A stretch of DNA of 36,845 nucleotides from Chitinophagales bacterium (GTDB lineage: Bacteria; Bacteroidota; Bacteroidia; Chitinophagales; S012-47), in assembly GCA_015487695.1 (NCBI GenBank), contig WFPF01000117.1, positions 1-36,845 of the forward strand, read 5' to 3'. Under the pieces are notes generated by a model, which was not told the origin of the DNA, did not search any database, and saw only the letters and a list, made by a program, of their open reading frames with translations. Position 1 is the stretch's first letter; each line of letters starts with the position of its first letter. The translations under genes were made by a program, and so were the position numbers. Positions 16,969-25,484 of this stretch are shown here, piece by piece.

Positions 16969-18501
16969 ATGAGCTCATTATATGAAAACATTTCGCTGAC
17001 CCCGCACAATAGCATGGGGAAAAAAGAGCGCGCAGGACTGACCCTTATGGCGCTTGGCTTGCTTGCCTTTTTGCTCTCATTCATCACATTTGCCGGACCG
17101 GCCATGCCCTTCCTGTCCGGTATTTTCTTTACCGTGGCCGGGGGTGTGGTGTATAGCAGGAAAGAGAGCCGCTGGTCAACAGGGAGTATGCTTCTTATTT
17201 TTCTCGGGCTTATTTCTTTCCTCTTTCTTATTTTCCGCCCATCCGCCCTTTCTCCCCTCCTGATTTCACTCTTTTCATTTGCTTTCTTTGTTTTGGGGGC
17301 TGCGATATACATTTTCTTCCGTTTCCGAAAGGGAGAAGCCGGCATTCGAAACAACGGCATCACATTCTCGCCCCTTACCCGGAAAAACGGGGCGCTGGCA
17401 TGGGTCCTCGCGGTGGTGATCACGGGGTTCTATATAATGCTTTACTGGTTTCCCGAACAGATCCATGGCCTTATCCTGGCCGTGGACCCGATTTACGGAG
17501 CGCTTTTTGGCAAGAGCGGCTTGCCTGAAAGCAACGGAGGCCATTACAATCCGTGGTTTCTCTATGGCTTCCTCTATACCGTAGCCGTACTGCTGATGGG
17601 TAGCCGCTTTATGCTGAAATACCGGCACAATCGTTACCAACTGCTGCGCACCGCTTCGGTGATGTTTTTCCAGGTGGTTTTTGCCTTTTTTATTCCCAAT
17701 GTCCTCGCTGCGCTCAATCACCAGGAGCTCTATTTCCACTATTTCTGGCCCCTCGATTATGATGTACTCTTCCCGTCCAGCATTGACACCCTCATGAGTG
17801 GTGACAGCCTCAGTCATTTCTTCTTCTGGTGGACGCTTGCCATCTCATTTCTGGCGGTTCCGGTGCTCACCTACTATTTCGGGAAACGATGGTACTGCTC
17901 ATGGGTCTGTGGCTGCGGAGGCCTGGCCGAAACCGCGGGCGATCCCTTCCGGCACCTCTCTGACAAATCGCTGAATGCCTGGCAAATCGAACGAAAACTC
18001 ATTTATCTGGTCCTTGTCCTGATAACAGCCATCACGGCTCTTCTGCTCCTCGACCGCAGCTTTGACTTATTTAACGAGAGCACTTCCCTGGCCTTCAGGA
18101 AAGGCTACGGCTTTGTGATAGGGACTGTCTTCTCGGGTGTTATCGGGGTCGGGTTTTATCCCATCATGGGCAGCCGGGTCTGGTGCCGCTTCGGATGCCC
18201 CCAGGCGGCTATTCTCGGCATTCTGCAGAAATATTTCTCGCGCTTCAGAATCAGTACCAACGGTGGCCAGTGTATTTCCTGTGGCAACTGCTCCACCTAT
18301 TGCGAAATGGGCATCGATGTGAAATGGTATGCCCAGCGGGAACAAAATATCGTCAGGGCCTCTTGTGTGGGTTGCGGCATTTGCTCGGCCGTTTGTCCGA
18401 GGGGTGTCTTGAAGCTGGAAAACGGACCCCTAAAAGGAAAAACAGCCATACAGATAAACCGGAACGAAGTGAAAATTTTAGATGAAGAACCGATAGGCTG
18501 A
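16969..18501 (+). CDS. Membrane-bound [4Fe-4S] electron-transfer protein, NapH/CcoG-like
   Basis: 510 residues with about ten hydrophobic helices: four at the N-terminus (~24-117) that look like an added module, then ~142-160, 197-214, 229-248, 284-304, 343-361 and 380-400. Two NapH-type Cys motifs face the helices: CSWVC at 310-314 (followed by Gly rather than the usual Pro) and CRFGCP at 406-411. Two bacterial-ferredoxin clusters follow: Cys435, 438, 441, 445 and Cys466, 469, 472, 476 with a Pro after the last. Relatives (NapH, CcoG, NosR C-terminus) pass electrons across or along the inner membrane. Position right after a flavin oxidoreductase and before glycosyltransferases suggests electron supply to a lipid or glycan step, by inference. 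Confidence 0.9.
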   Translation: MSSLYENISLTPHNSMGKKERAGLTLMALGLLAFLLSFITFAGPAMPFLSGIFFTVAGGVVYSRKESRWSTGSMLLIFLGLISFLFLIFRPSALSPLLISLFSFAFFVLGAAIYIFFRFRKGEAGIRNNGITFSPLTRKNGALAWVLAVVITGFYIMLYWFPEQIHGLILAVDPIYGALFGKSGLPESNGGHYNPWFLYGFLYTVAVLLMGSRFMLKYRHNRYQLLRTASVMFFQVVFAFFIPNVLAALNHQELYFHYFWPLDYDVLFPSSIDTLMSGDSLSHFFFWWTLAISFLAVPVLTYYFGKRWYCSWVCGCGGLAETAGDPFRHLSDKSLNAWQIERKLIYLVLVLITAITALLLLDRSFDLFNESTSLAFRKGYGFVIGTVFSGVIGVGFYPIMGSRVWCRFGCPQAAILGILQKYFSRFRISTNGGQCISCGNCSTYCEMGIDVKWYAQREQNIVRASCVGCGICSAVCPRGVLKLENGPLKGKTAIQINRNEVKILDEEPIG

Positions 18502-18505
18502 AACT

Positions 18506-19195
18506 GTGAAAAAAACGGATGTAATAATACCTGCCTTTAACGAAGAGAACAGTGTGGGAAAGGTGATAGCCGCACTGCCCAAAGAATGGGTGCGGGAGAT
18601 CATTGTTGTCAACAACAACAGCAATGACCGTACGGAGGAAGTAGCGCGCTCGGCAGGTGCTACCGTCCTCAGGGAGGAAGAGCAGGGCTATGGCGCAGCC
18701 TGCCTGAAGGGCATGGAATACATTGCCTCCAAAAACCCCGAAGAGCAACCCGGGCTGGTTGCCTTCATTGATGCCGACTTCAGCGACTATCCCGAAGAAC
18801 TTCCCTTGCTCATCAGGCGCTTGGAAGAGGGATACGACCTGGTGATCGGTTCGCGGGCACTCGGTCAGAAAGAAAAAGGCGCCATGATGCCCCACCAACG
18901 CTTTGGCAACTGGCTCGCCACCTTTCTGATTCGCCATCTTTTTGGCGTCCGTTTTACGGATCTGGGGCCGTTCCGGGTGATCCGGTATGACAAGCTGCTG
19001 GCCCTTGAGATGAAAGACCGCAATTACGGATGGACCGTGGAGATGCAGGTAAAAGCTGCCAAAATGAAACTTCGATGTAGTGAAGTAGCTGTTAGCTACC
19101 GCAAACGAATCGGGAAGTCCAAAGTAACCGGTACCATTAAAGGCTCTTTAGGAGCCGGATACAAGATTATCTATACCATCATAAAATCTTTCTGA
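18506..19195 (+). CDS. Family 2 glycosyltransferase, dolichyl-phosphate-sugar synthase type
   Basis: 229 residues from a GTG at 18506, four bases after the preceding stop; no better start exists and the GT-A fold begins at once (VIIPAFNEENSVGKVI). The metal-binding DAD is at 89-91 (VAFIDADFSDYPEE). FTDLGPFRVIRYDKL and NYGWTVEMQVKAAK are typical of the DPM1/DPG synthase group, which loads a sugar onto a polyprenyl phosphate. There is no membrane anchor at the C-terminus, only a weak amphipathic end (YKIIYTIIKSF). Third gene of the operon. It would supply the polyprenyl-phosphate sugar for the GT-C-like protein two genes on. The sugar is not determined. Confidence 0.92.
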   Translation: MKKTDVIIPAFNEENSVGKVIAALPKEWVREIIVVNNNSNDRTEEVARSAGATVLREEEQGYGAACLKGMEYIASKNPEEQPGLVAFIDADFSDYPEELPLLIRRLEEGYDLVIGSRALGQKEKGAMMPHQRFGNWLATFLIRHLFGVRFTDLGPFRVIRYDKLLALEMKDRNYGWTVEMQVKAAKMKLRCSEVAVSYRKRIGKSKVTGTIKGSLGAGYKIIYTIIKSF

Positions 19196-19201
19196 CACCC
19201 C

Positions 19202-20668
19202 ATGCAATATCTCATATTCATTTTATATGTATTCGCAATGACCGGCATACTGGCTTACTGTCTTTTGCAACTTTCTCTTGCCATGAAATATATGAAAAGC
19301 AAGCGCCAGCCGGAGAAGCAACCCGAAAGGCCGCGTGAATACCCCATGGTAACCGTACAGTTGCCGATTTTCAATGAACTCTATGTAGTCGACCGGCTGC
19401 TGGATGCCGTGGCATCTCTCGACTATCCGGCAGAGAAACTGGAAATCCAGATACTGGATGACAGCACGGACGAAACACAGGATCGTCTGAAGCAAATAGC
19501 GGCCGGGCTGAGATCAAAGGGCCTGGATGTGGTCTATCTTCACCGGAGCGACCGGAGCGGGTTCAAAGCAGGTGCCCTGCAGGAAGGAATGAAAGTGGCC
19601 AAAGGTGAGTTTATCGCCATTTTTGATGCCGATTTCATCCCGCACTCCGATTTCCTGCAAAAAACCATCCCCTGGTTTGCCGATGAAAAAATAGGCGTGG
19701 TGCAAACACGATGGCTACATATCAATAAAGATTTTTCACTACTTACGAAAATACAGGCGCTGGCTATTGACGTACACTTCACAATCGAACAGCGCGGGCG
19801 AAACAGTTCGGGATATTTTATAAACTTCAACGGGACAGCAGGTATCTGGCGCAAAACCTGCATTGAGGAAGCCGGAGGCTGGAGTGCCGAAACCCTGACC
19901 GAAGACCTCGACCTGAGCTACCGGGCACAGTTGAAAGGCTGGAAATTCAAATATCTCGAAGAGGTCGGAACACCGGCCGAGCTCCCTGCCGAGATCCACG
20001 GTTATAAATCGCAGCAGTACCGTTGGAATAAAGGCGGAGCGGAAACTGCCAGGAAAATCATCCCCCGGCTTATTCGTTCAAACTCCAAAAAGTCACAAAA
20101 ACTGCATGGTATCGTTCACCTGCTCAACAGCAGCGTCTATCTTTTCATTTTGGGCGCTGCCGTCCTCAGCGTACCGATGCTCTGGGTAGCCCAGTCGCTT
20201 TTTTCGCGTAATTTTTACTTATATCTCTCCATTTTCCTTGTAGCAACCATTGCCACATCCATTGTGTTTTTCATCGCGCTCTACAGCACCATCGATGATA
20301 AAAAGAAGGCCCTGCCCTATTACCTGGGACTTTTCCCGCTTTTTTTATCGGTCAATCTCGGATTGTCATGGCACAATGCCCGTGCCGTTGTCAACGGGCT
20401 TCGTGGAAAGCGGACACCTTTTATACGTACACCTAAATTCAATATCATTTCAAAATCGGACGACTGGAAAAAGAAAAAATATTCGGTAGGCAAGCTCGAC
20501 CTCAATACAGCCATGGAAGGATTGTTTGCCCTCTATTTTCTTGCCGGCATCGCCCTGGGCATCTACTATGGCGACTACGGAATGATGCTCATTCACCTCA
20601 TGGCAGCCTATGGATTTGCCACTATTTTTTACCATTCAGTACTTCAAAAATGGCTGCTAAGATCCTGA
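19202..20668 (+). CDS. Processive family 2 glycosyltransferase, cellulose/mannan synthase-like
   Basis: 488 residues. An N-terminal helix (~3-25), a cytosolic GT-A domain and C-terminal helices (~310-365, 370-392, 445-480). All catalytic signatures are present: DD at 86-87 (ILDDSTDET), DAD at 142-144, TED at 233-235 and QQYRW at 271-275. This D, DxD, TED, QxxRW set marks processive synthases such as BcsA and CslA that make a beta-linked polysaccharide and push it across the membrane. There is no PilZ domain and no bcsB or bcsZ nearby, so true cellulose synthesis is not indicated; CslA-like or glycolipid synthesis is equally possible. It starts 6 bases after the previous gene and overlaps the next by 19 bases. 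Confidence 0.92.
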   Translation: MQYLIFILYVFAMTGILAYCLLQLSLAMKYMKSKRQPEKQPERPREYPMVTVQLPIFNELYVVDRLLDAVASLDYPAEKLEIQILDDSTDETQDRLKQIAAGLRSKGLDVVYLHRSDRSGFKAGALQEGMKVAKGEFIAIFDADFIPHSDFLQKTIPWFADEKIGVVQTRWLHINKDFSLLTKIQALAIDVHFTIEQRGRNSSGYFINFNGTAGIWRKTCIEEAGGWSAETLTEDLDLSYRAQLKGWKFKYLEEVGTPAELPAEIHGYKSQQYRWNKGGAETARKIIPRLIRSNSKKSQKLHGIVHLLNSSVYLFILGAAVLSVPMLWVAQSLFSRNFYLYLSIFLVATIATSIVFFIALYSTIDDKKKALPYYLGLFPLFLSVNLGLSWHNARAVVNGLRGKRTPFIRTPKFNIISKSDDWKKKKYSVGKLDLNTAMEGLFALYFLAGIALGIYYGDYGMMLIHLMAAYGFATIFYHSVLQKWLLRS

Positions 20669-22014
20669 CATCCCTGCGGCTCCTGGGCATTTTCGACTAT
20701 CTTCTGATCATCCTGTCGGGACTGCTCTATTTTCTGCTTGGATATCGGGTTGAACGTGATTCATTTGCCCTCTTAATTCTTATTCTTGCCGCTCTTTTTC
20801 TCTTCGCGCTGCTCCTTTTTCGCTCTGCGCGAAAGAGGCCTGAAAAGTTAATTGGAATGCTGGCAGCCGCAGTCCTTTTCCGCCTGCTTTTTATTGCTTC
20901 CGAACCTCGTCTTTCGGATGATTTCAAGCGCTATCTCTGGGATGGCAATCTTACGGTTCAGGGCATCAATCCCTATTTATTCAAACCCTCGGAACTAGCT
21001 CCCGAGACCGGCCATGTCCTCGGTGACTGGCGGACACTCCCATTGCAAAAGGATTATTACTCCGTCTATCCGCCCATTCCGCAGGCCGTCTTTGCCGCGG
21101 CCTCGCTGCTTCCCCAGCGCAGTGGACAATTGATCATGCTTCACCTTTTCACCCTGTTGACGGAGCTGGGATCTATCTTCCTGATGCTGCGCATATTCAA
21201 ACAGTTGAGGCTTCCGCTTCCCCGGTCCCTGCTCTATATTTTGAATCCCCTGCCCATAATCGAGTTGAGCGGAAATCTTCATATCGAGGTTTTTATGATC
21301 TTCTTTGTGCTCCTGGCAGCTTACTTCTTCTATAATAAAAGCTTTGCAGCGGCAGGTCTTTCCCTTTCCGCCTCCATCCTCTCCAAGTTCATACCGTTGA
21401 TTTTCCTTCCGGCCTTCCTCAGCCGACCCTTGCTTAAAAAGAGCAACATTGTCCTTCTTTCCGCTGCATTTCTTCCCCTGCTTCTGCTGCTCATTTTAAG
21501 CGGTTTTACAGGCACATTGAATATCCTCTCTTCCCTGAGCCTGTATTTCAATACTTTCGAATTCAACGGCAGCATCTATTCATTAATCCGCTGGGCGGGA
21601 TACGAAATCAAAGGTTACAATGTCATCCATGAAATCTCATTTTATCTGGGGCTCTCCGTAGCCCTTTATCTGATCATCCTTTCCTTGTGGCATATGGTCC
21701 GGCCCTTTCAAAATGTCTTTGTCTTCTTCACGCTGGCTTTGGGGGGCTATTTTTTACTGGCTACCACGGTCAATCCGTGGTATATCACACCACTTCTCGC
21801 TTTTGGTGTTTTCACCCGATTTCTCACTCCGCTGCTGTGGAGTATGCTGGTATTTCTGAGTTATCAGGCATTCAATACAGCAGACTTTCATTTGAGCACT
21901 GCAACTTTAGCTATTGAATATGGTATTTTAACCCTTGCCATCCTATACGACCTTATAAATAAGTCTCATGAGTTCATTCCGGGAAAAACAAATCCTGCTG
22001 CGAGCCCGCATTAA
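20650..22014 (+). CDS. Polytopic GT-C-like glycosyltransferase (GT87-like)
   Basis: 454 residues with roughly eleven hydrophobic helices. After the second or third helix comes the loop EPRLSDDFKRYLWDGNLTVQGINPYLF, where the paired acidic residues and the W-D-G and G-x-NPY elements match the first periplasmic loop of polyprenyl-phosphate mannosyltransferases (GT87/DUF2029-like). Such enzymes take a sugar from a polyprenyl-phosphate donor outside the inner membrane. The start ATG lies inside the 3' end of the synthase gene in another frame (19-base overlap), so the two are coupled. The donor would come from the DPM-like enzyme two genes up. The acceptor is unknown. Function by fold resemblance, not by an exact family match. 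Confidence 0.8.
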   Translation: MAAKILTSLRLLGIFDYLLIILSGLLYFLLGYRVERDSFALLILILAALFLFALLLFRSARKRPEKLIGMLAAAVLFRLLFIASEPRLSDDFKRYLWDGNLTVQGINPYLFKPSELAPETGHVLGDWRTLPLQKDYYSVYPPIPQAVFAAASLLPQRSGQLIMLHLFTLLTELGSIFLMLRIFKQLRLPLPRSLLYILNPLPIIELSGNLHIEVFMIFFVLLAAYFFYNKSFAAAGLSLSASILSKFIPLIFLPAFLSRPLLKKSNIVLLSAAFLPLLLLLILSGFTGTLNILSSLSLYFNTFEFNGSIYSLIRWAGYEIKGYNVIHEISFYLGLSVALYLIILSLWHMVRPFQNVFVFFTLALGGYFLLATTVNPWYITPLLAFGVFTRFLTPLLWSMLVFLSYQAFNTADFHLSTATLAIEYGILTLAILYDLINKSHEFIPGKTNPAASPH

Positions 22015-22528
22015 GTACGACCGCATTGCTCCTTTCATCGGCAATGAGCCCATCCTTGACATCGGAAGCGGAAATGCCGGGGTAGTGAAGCTGCTAAAAG
22101 ATGCGGGACACCGGGTCACCGCCCTGGATGTAAAGAATAAATCGCGGTTCCCTGATATTGCGCCTCTTATCTACGATGGGCAAAAACTTCCATTTGAAGA
22201 CGAAAGTTTTCATACCGTCACCCTGCTGACCGTGCTTCACCATTGCGACCATCCCGTGCAGATTGTGCAGGAAGCCGCACGGGTGTGCAGCGATACACTG
22301 CTCATTATGGAAGACCTTTATGACAACCAATATGAGAAGGTGCTGACGCATTTTAGTGACAGCCTGGTAAACTGGGAATTCAGAGGCCACCCCCATTCCA
22401 ACAAAAGCGATCGCGAATGGCAGCGCCTCTTCGAAAAGAACGGGCTCGGCATGGATACCGTCATCCATTACCGCTTGGCCCTCTTTTACAAGCAGGTTCT
22501 GTATGTCTTAAAAAAGAAAAAGGGATAA
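21968..22528 (+). CDS. Class I SAM-dependent methyltransferase
   Basis: 186 residues. Motif I DIGSGNAG at 31-38, an acidic end of strand 2 (VTALDVKNKS), then PLIYDGQKLPFEDESFHTVTLLTVLHHCDHP, the usual methyltransferase 'PF.D.SFD.V' and post-motif pattern. Related to UbiE/Methyltransf_11 proteins that methylate lipids, quinones or sugars. The ATG overlaps the GT-C-like gene by 47 bases. It is the last gene of the operon; its final codons (lysines and Gly) form the left arm of a terminator hairpin. A role in capping or modifying the glycolipid made by the upstream genes is inferred. Confidence 0.88.
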   Translation: MSSFREKQILLRARIKYDRIAPFIGNEPILDIGSGNAGVVKLLKDAGHRVTALDVKNKSRFPDIAPLIYDGQKLPFEDESFHTVTLLTVLHHCDHPVQIVQEAARVCSDTLLIMEDLYDNQYEKVLTHFSDSLVNWEFRGHPHSNKSDREWQRLFEKNGLGMDTVIHYRLALFYKQVLYVLKKKKG

Positions 22529-22549
22529 TCCAAATGATTATCCCTTTTT
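22517..22549. terminator. Strong bidirectional terminator
   Basis: A perfect 14-bp stem: AAAAAGGGATAATC (22517-22530) pairs with GATTATCCCTTTTT (22536-22549) around a five-base loop. It has T-runs in both directions, so it can end the six-gene operon and the converging ompA-like gene. Its left arm lies inside the last codons and stop of the methyltransferase. Confidence 0.9.
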
Positions 22550-22569
22550 CCATAAGCCGGAGTTGATTC

Positions 22570-24189
22570 TTAGTCTGCCACTTTAAATTCAACCCGTCTG
22601 TTCATGTAGTATTCTTTTTCACCCTTGGCATTTGGTATGATTGGTTTTGCTTCGCCTTCATACTTGATATTGAAGCGTGAGCGGTCAATTCCGTAGTTAT
22701 CTACGAGGTAGTTGACAGCTGCTTCAGATCGCCTTTGTGAAAGCTTCAGGTTATATTCCTCAGAAGCACGCTGGTCAGTATGGCCGATTACATCCACTTT
22801 GATGTTTTTGTAACGGGTCATTACCTCACCCACATGGTCGAGATTAGCAACATCTTCTGTCCTGATTTTTGATTTGTCGAGATCGAAATGAATCATAGGA
22901 AGGAACCAACCGTCTATGGAATTTTCCTTAATCAACTCAATGACTTCATCTTTTTTCAAGCCTTCAGGCCATTGTGTTTTGCAATCAACGATCGGGTACT
23001 GAGGAGAAGAGAACGGTTCGGGATCTTCATGATCCGGGCACCCGTCACCATCGCTGTCCATGGTTACACCATTTACGTCCACAACGGCACCTTTCGGGGT
23101 ATTTTCTTCATCATCCCAGATATCCGGAACACCGTCACCATCGGTATCGGTGAAGTCGGTTTTCTTGTCAAGGTATGCCAGGTAATCGTAAGTATAATCT
23201 ACCGGATTGACGAACCAGGTAGGTTCTTCTGCATTTTTACCCAGGTTGTAGCCTACATTGAACATGGTATAGTTAACTATATCCGTGTTGGCTGTTGCTA
23301 CGTTGATGCTTCTGCTGCCTGTTTCGTAAGAACGGAAGGCAAAGTTGTCGAGATAATCACTTCCGGTAAAGATGAAACGGGTTTCCAGTCCCACCTCAAC
23401 GCGTTGTGACAATCTGAAGCCCATACCCAAACCACCGCTTATGGCGGGAAGCACGTCATATCCACTTACGTTGAACATGGCACCACGGTCCGGAGAACCG
23501 GCTGTTTCAAAATTGTAATCCAATTTTCCTTTAAGATATTTCACTCTTTCCCTTACTGTATTTCCTGCAACCGATTCGAAGTCATACATATTGCCGTTGG
23601 CATCGAGTGCATCAACTGATGACTGATGTCCCAATAAACCTACACCCAGGAAGAGGTAGGGTGCAAAATAGGTATTGGGTGAGTGGAATTTGATATTGTT
23701 CAGGTTGAACATAATGTCTCCTGAAAGGAAATGCTGAGAACTTTTATAGTTCAGATATGCTCCTCCTGTACCGGTAGCCTCATCATAGTAGTCTACCCGG
23801 GGATCACCACCGGCATTGAATCCGTAGTTATAGCGGATGCCCGACTCGTAAGTTCCGTCAATTCCGTAAGCAAATGCACGGTTGTAATATCCCCGCAAGG
23901 AAACTACATAGCCGAGGGCTTTGCGAATGTAAGCACCACCGGCATAACCAATCTGCGGTCGCACATCACCACCAATACTTGCAATTCCGGTATGAAGGCC
24001 AATTTGCCACATGTTGCGCTCTTTGGCAGGAAAGTTTGTTTCCATATTCAGCCATTTCTCATGCTGCTCCATTCGGTAACTCGGAATATTAGCTTCATTG
24101 GGGCCGGGTCGCATCGGTTCTTCCTGAGCGCTCAGGGCCGTAAATACCAGTAAAGCAAGGGTAAGGAGTAGAAATCTTTTCTTTTGCAT
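22570..24189 (-). CDS. OmpA-family outer-membrane protein with calcium-type repeats
   Basis: 539 residues with a signal peptide (MQKKRFLLLTLALLVFTALSAQ). Residues ~55-330 form an outer-membrane barrel (WQIGLHTGIASIGGDVRPQIGYAGGAYI, GGLGMGFRLSQRVEVGLETRFIF). Residues ~345-395 carry thrombospondin-3-like repeats (DTDGDGVPDIWD, DSDGDGCPDHEDPEP), which bind Ca2+. The last ~110 residues are the OmpA peptidoglycan-binding domain: IHFDLDKSKI, DVIGHTDQRASEEYNLKLSQRRSEAAVNYL with the conserved Asp and Arg, and YYMNRRVEFKV. It ties the outer membrane to the cell wall. Relatives in this phylum are abundant outer-membrane proteins, some tied to gliding/T9SS. A promoter stands 52 bases upstream. Confidence 0.95.
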   Translation of the reverse strand: MQKKRFLLLTLALLVFTALSAQEEPMRPGPNEANIPSYRMEQHEKWLNMETNFPAKERNMWQIGLHTGIASIGGDVRPQIGYAGGAYIRKALGYVVSLRGYYNRAFAYGIDGTYESGIRYNYGFNAGGDPRVDYYDEATGTGGAYLNYKSSQHFLSGDIMFNLNNIKFHSPNTYFAPYLFLGVGLLGHQSSVDALDANGNMYDFESVAGNTVRERVKYLKGKLDYNFETAGSPDRGAMFNVSGYDVLPAISGGLGMGFRLSQRVEVGLETRFIFTGSDYLDNFAFRSYETGSRSINVATANTDIVNYTMFNVGYNLGKNAEEPTWFVNPVDYTYDYLAYLDKKTDFTDTDGDGVPDIWDDEENTPKGAVVDVNGVTMDSDGDGCPDHEDPEPFSSPQYPIVDCKTQWPEGLKKDEVIELIKENSIDGWFLPMIHFDLDKSKIRTEDVANLDHVGEVMTRYKNIKVDVIGHTDQRASEEYNLKLSQRRSEAAVNYLVDNYGIDRSRFNIKYEGEAKPIIPNAKGEKEYYMNRRVEFKVAD

Positions 24190-24240
24190 ATTGGTTTAAA
24201 TTTTAAAAGACTTTCGGTTTCAGGTTTTAATATTACAAAG

Positions 24241-24271
24241 CAAAAATAAGCCAATTTTCACGTAAGACCAA
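24241..24271 (-). promoter_or_regulatory. Bacteroidota promoter of the ompA-like gene
   Basis: On the minus strand TTG (24271-24269), a 20-base spacer and TATTTTTG (24248-24241) match the TTG-N19-TAnnTTTG consensus closely. The predicted 5' leader is about 45 bases and A/T-rich. The rest of this 184-base gap shows only A/T-rich sequence. Confidence 0.5.
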
Positions 24272-24373
24272 TCAAAATATTGACCTTCCATTGTGAAAAT
24301 TACTTATACGCGCCTAAAAATACAAAATAAATATGTATTTCAATCATATCTGTCCGGCCTTTCCCACTCTGCT

Positions 24374-25060
24374 TTAAATCTCTTCTTCCCGGCCGGAAAT
24401 CACTTCAAATATGGGAATTTTTAAGAAGTCATTAAAACTTTTCAGCGATTTGAAAGTGTGAAAAATTACATTTTCTATGTCCGGGCTGAGCAATTCCTCG
24501 TCTTTTAACGCCTTCATGGCAATGAAGTCTTTGTGTTTCAGATATTTAAGTGCCGGGTTGTCCGTTTCATACCCCTTGGGCGCTCTTTTGAGTTGTTCCC
24601 CCATCAATTCCCCGAAATGTGCTTTGAAGTTTTTTTCGTTCAGCAGCGATTCAAAGCGACCCAGATTGTAATCGATTTCCTGGCGGATTGCTTTCAAAAT
24701 TGCGGGAGACGGATGATAGACTCCGCCACCGGCAAAACTTTTGTCCGGCTCGACATGCAGATAGTATGTCGGTCCTCCGGACTTGCGGCCGCCAGGTGTG
24801 ATGGCTGCTCCAAAATTCGTTTTATAGGGTGCCTTGTTTTTTGAAAAACGTACATCCCGGTAGATCCGGAAAATAAAAGAGGACGGCCTGAGGCCCACCA
24901 GGCCCGGTTCCATGGGGATCATGCGCTCAATGATGCGGGCCACAAATTCCTCGAATCCTGCCTTTGCATTAAGGTATTCCGCTTTGTTGGCAGTAAACCA
25001 CTGCCGGTTGTTATTCTCCTTCAGCTTCGTTAAGAACGCCAGGATTTCTTTTAGCTCCAT
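24374..25060 (-). CDS. DUF2461 family protein
   Basis: 228 residues, cytoplasmic, no signal peptide. The family pattern is clear from the N-terminus: ILAFLTKLKENNNRQWFTANKAEYLNAKAGFEEFVARII, then FRIYRDVRFSKNKAPYKTNFGAAI, SGGPTYYLHVEPDKSFAGGGVYHP and the later KRAPKGYETDNPALKYLKHKDF. Proteins of this family (also known as TIGR02453) are widespread in bacteria and fungi; the RDVRFSKNKxPYK segment is the most conserved part, but no reaction is established. It is divergent from gldC with 52 bases between the starts. Confident as a family assignment; function unknown. Confidence 0.93.
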   Translation of the reverse strand: MELKEILAFLTKLKENNNRQWFTANKAEYLNAKAGFEEFVARIIERMIPMEPGLVGLRPSSFIFRIYRDVRFSKNKAPYKTNFGAAITPGGRKSGGPTYYLHVEPDKSFAGGGVYHPSPAILKAIRQEIDYNLGRFESLLNEKNFKAHFGELMGEQLKRAPKGYETDNPALKYLKHKDFIAMKALKDEELLSPDIENVIFHTFKSLKSFNDFLKIPIFEVISGREEEI

Positions 25061-25087
25061 TCCCGCTCATTTTGATCTAAAACTCAA

Positions 25088-25095
25088 TACTTTTG
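25088..25095 (+). promoter_or_regulatory. -7 element before gldC
   Basis: TACTTTTG is a full match to TAnnTTTG, 17 bases ahead of the gldC ATG. No TTG occurs at the -33 spacing; the nearest (25072) is too close. Confidence 0.4.
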
Positions 25096-25112
25096 TGGCA
25101 AAATAAGGAATT

Positions 25113-25463
25113 ATGCCCAATAAAGAATCGGAGGTAATCATACGGGTTTCGCTGGACGAGCAGGGAATACCGGAAAAAATATTCTGGCGTGCACCGGGCA
25201 GCGGGGTACCCGAACCCAAAGAGTGCAAAAGTTTTATCCTTTCGCTCTGGGACAAAGAAGAGGCAAGCGCCATGCGGCTGGATCTGTGGACCAAAGACCT
25301 GCGAATAGATGAAATGGACAAGTTTTATTTCCAGACCCTCTACACCATGTCCGAAAACTATCTGCGGGCCACGAACAACGAAAAAGGAGCTGAGGACCTT
25401 AAACAGTTTGCACTGGCCTTCGCCAAAAAGGCCGGCATTATTTCTGACGAGCCAAAGGGATAA
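25113..25463 (+). CDS. gldC: Gliding motility protein GldC
   Basis: 116 residues, soluble, no signal peptide. The pattern KESEVIIRVSLDEQGIPEKIFW, then CKSFILSLWDKEEASAMRLDLWTKDLRIDEMDKFYFQTLYTM and a C-terminal FALAFAKKAGI helix matches GldC along its whole length (usual size ~110-120). GldC is a cytoplasmic accessory protein in gliding bacteria; loss in Flavobacterium johnsoniae reduces but does not abolish gliding. In many genomes it sits beside gldB; here it is between a DUF2461 gene (divergent) and ppk1 (convergent), so it stands alone. It supports the presence of a gliding/T9SS apparatus elsewhere in the genome. Confidence 0.92.
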   Translation: MPNKESEVIIRVSLDEQGIPEKIFWRAPGSGVPEPKECKSFILSLWDKEEASAMRLDLWTKDLRIDEMDKFYFQTLYTMSENYLRATNNEKGAEDLKQFALAFAKKAGIISDEPKG

Positions 25464-25484
25464 ATTCCTTTGCAAAGCATCCGA

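Noticed and set aside
19202-20668. Cellulose synthase (bcsA)
   Set aside because: Catalytic motifs fit, but there is no PilZ domain and no bcsB, bcsC or bcsZ nearby, and the partners are a lipid-linked sugar pathway.
25464-25484. Palindrome CTTTGCAAAG between gldC and ppk1 as a terminator
   Set aside because: It has no loop and no T-tract; it cannot form a usable hairpin.
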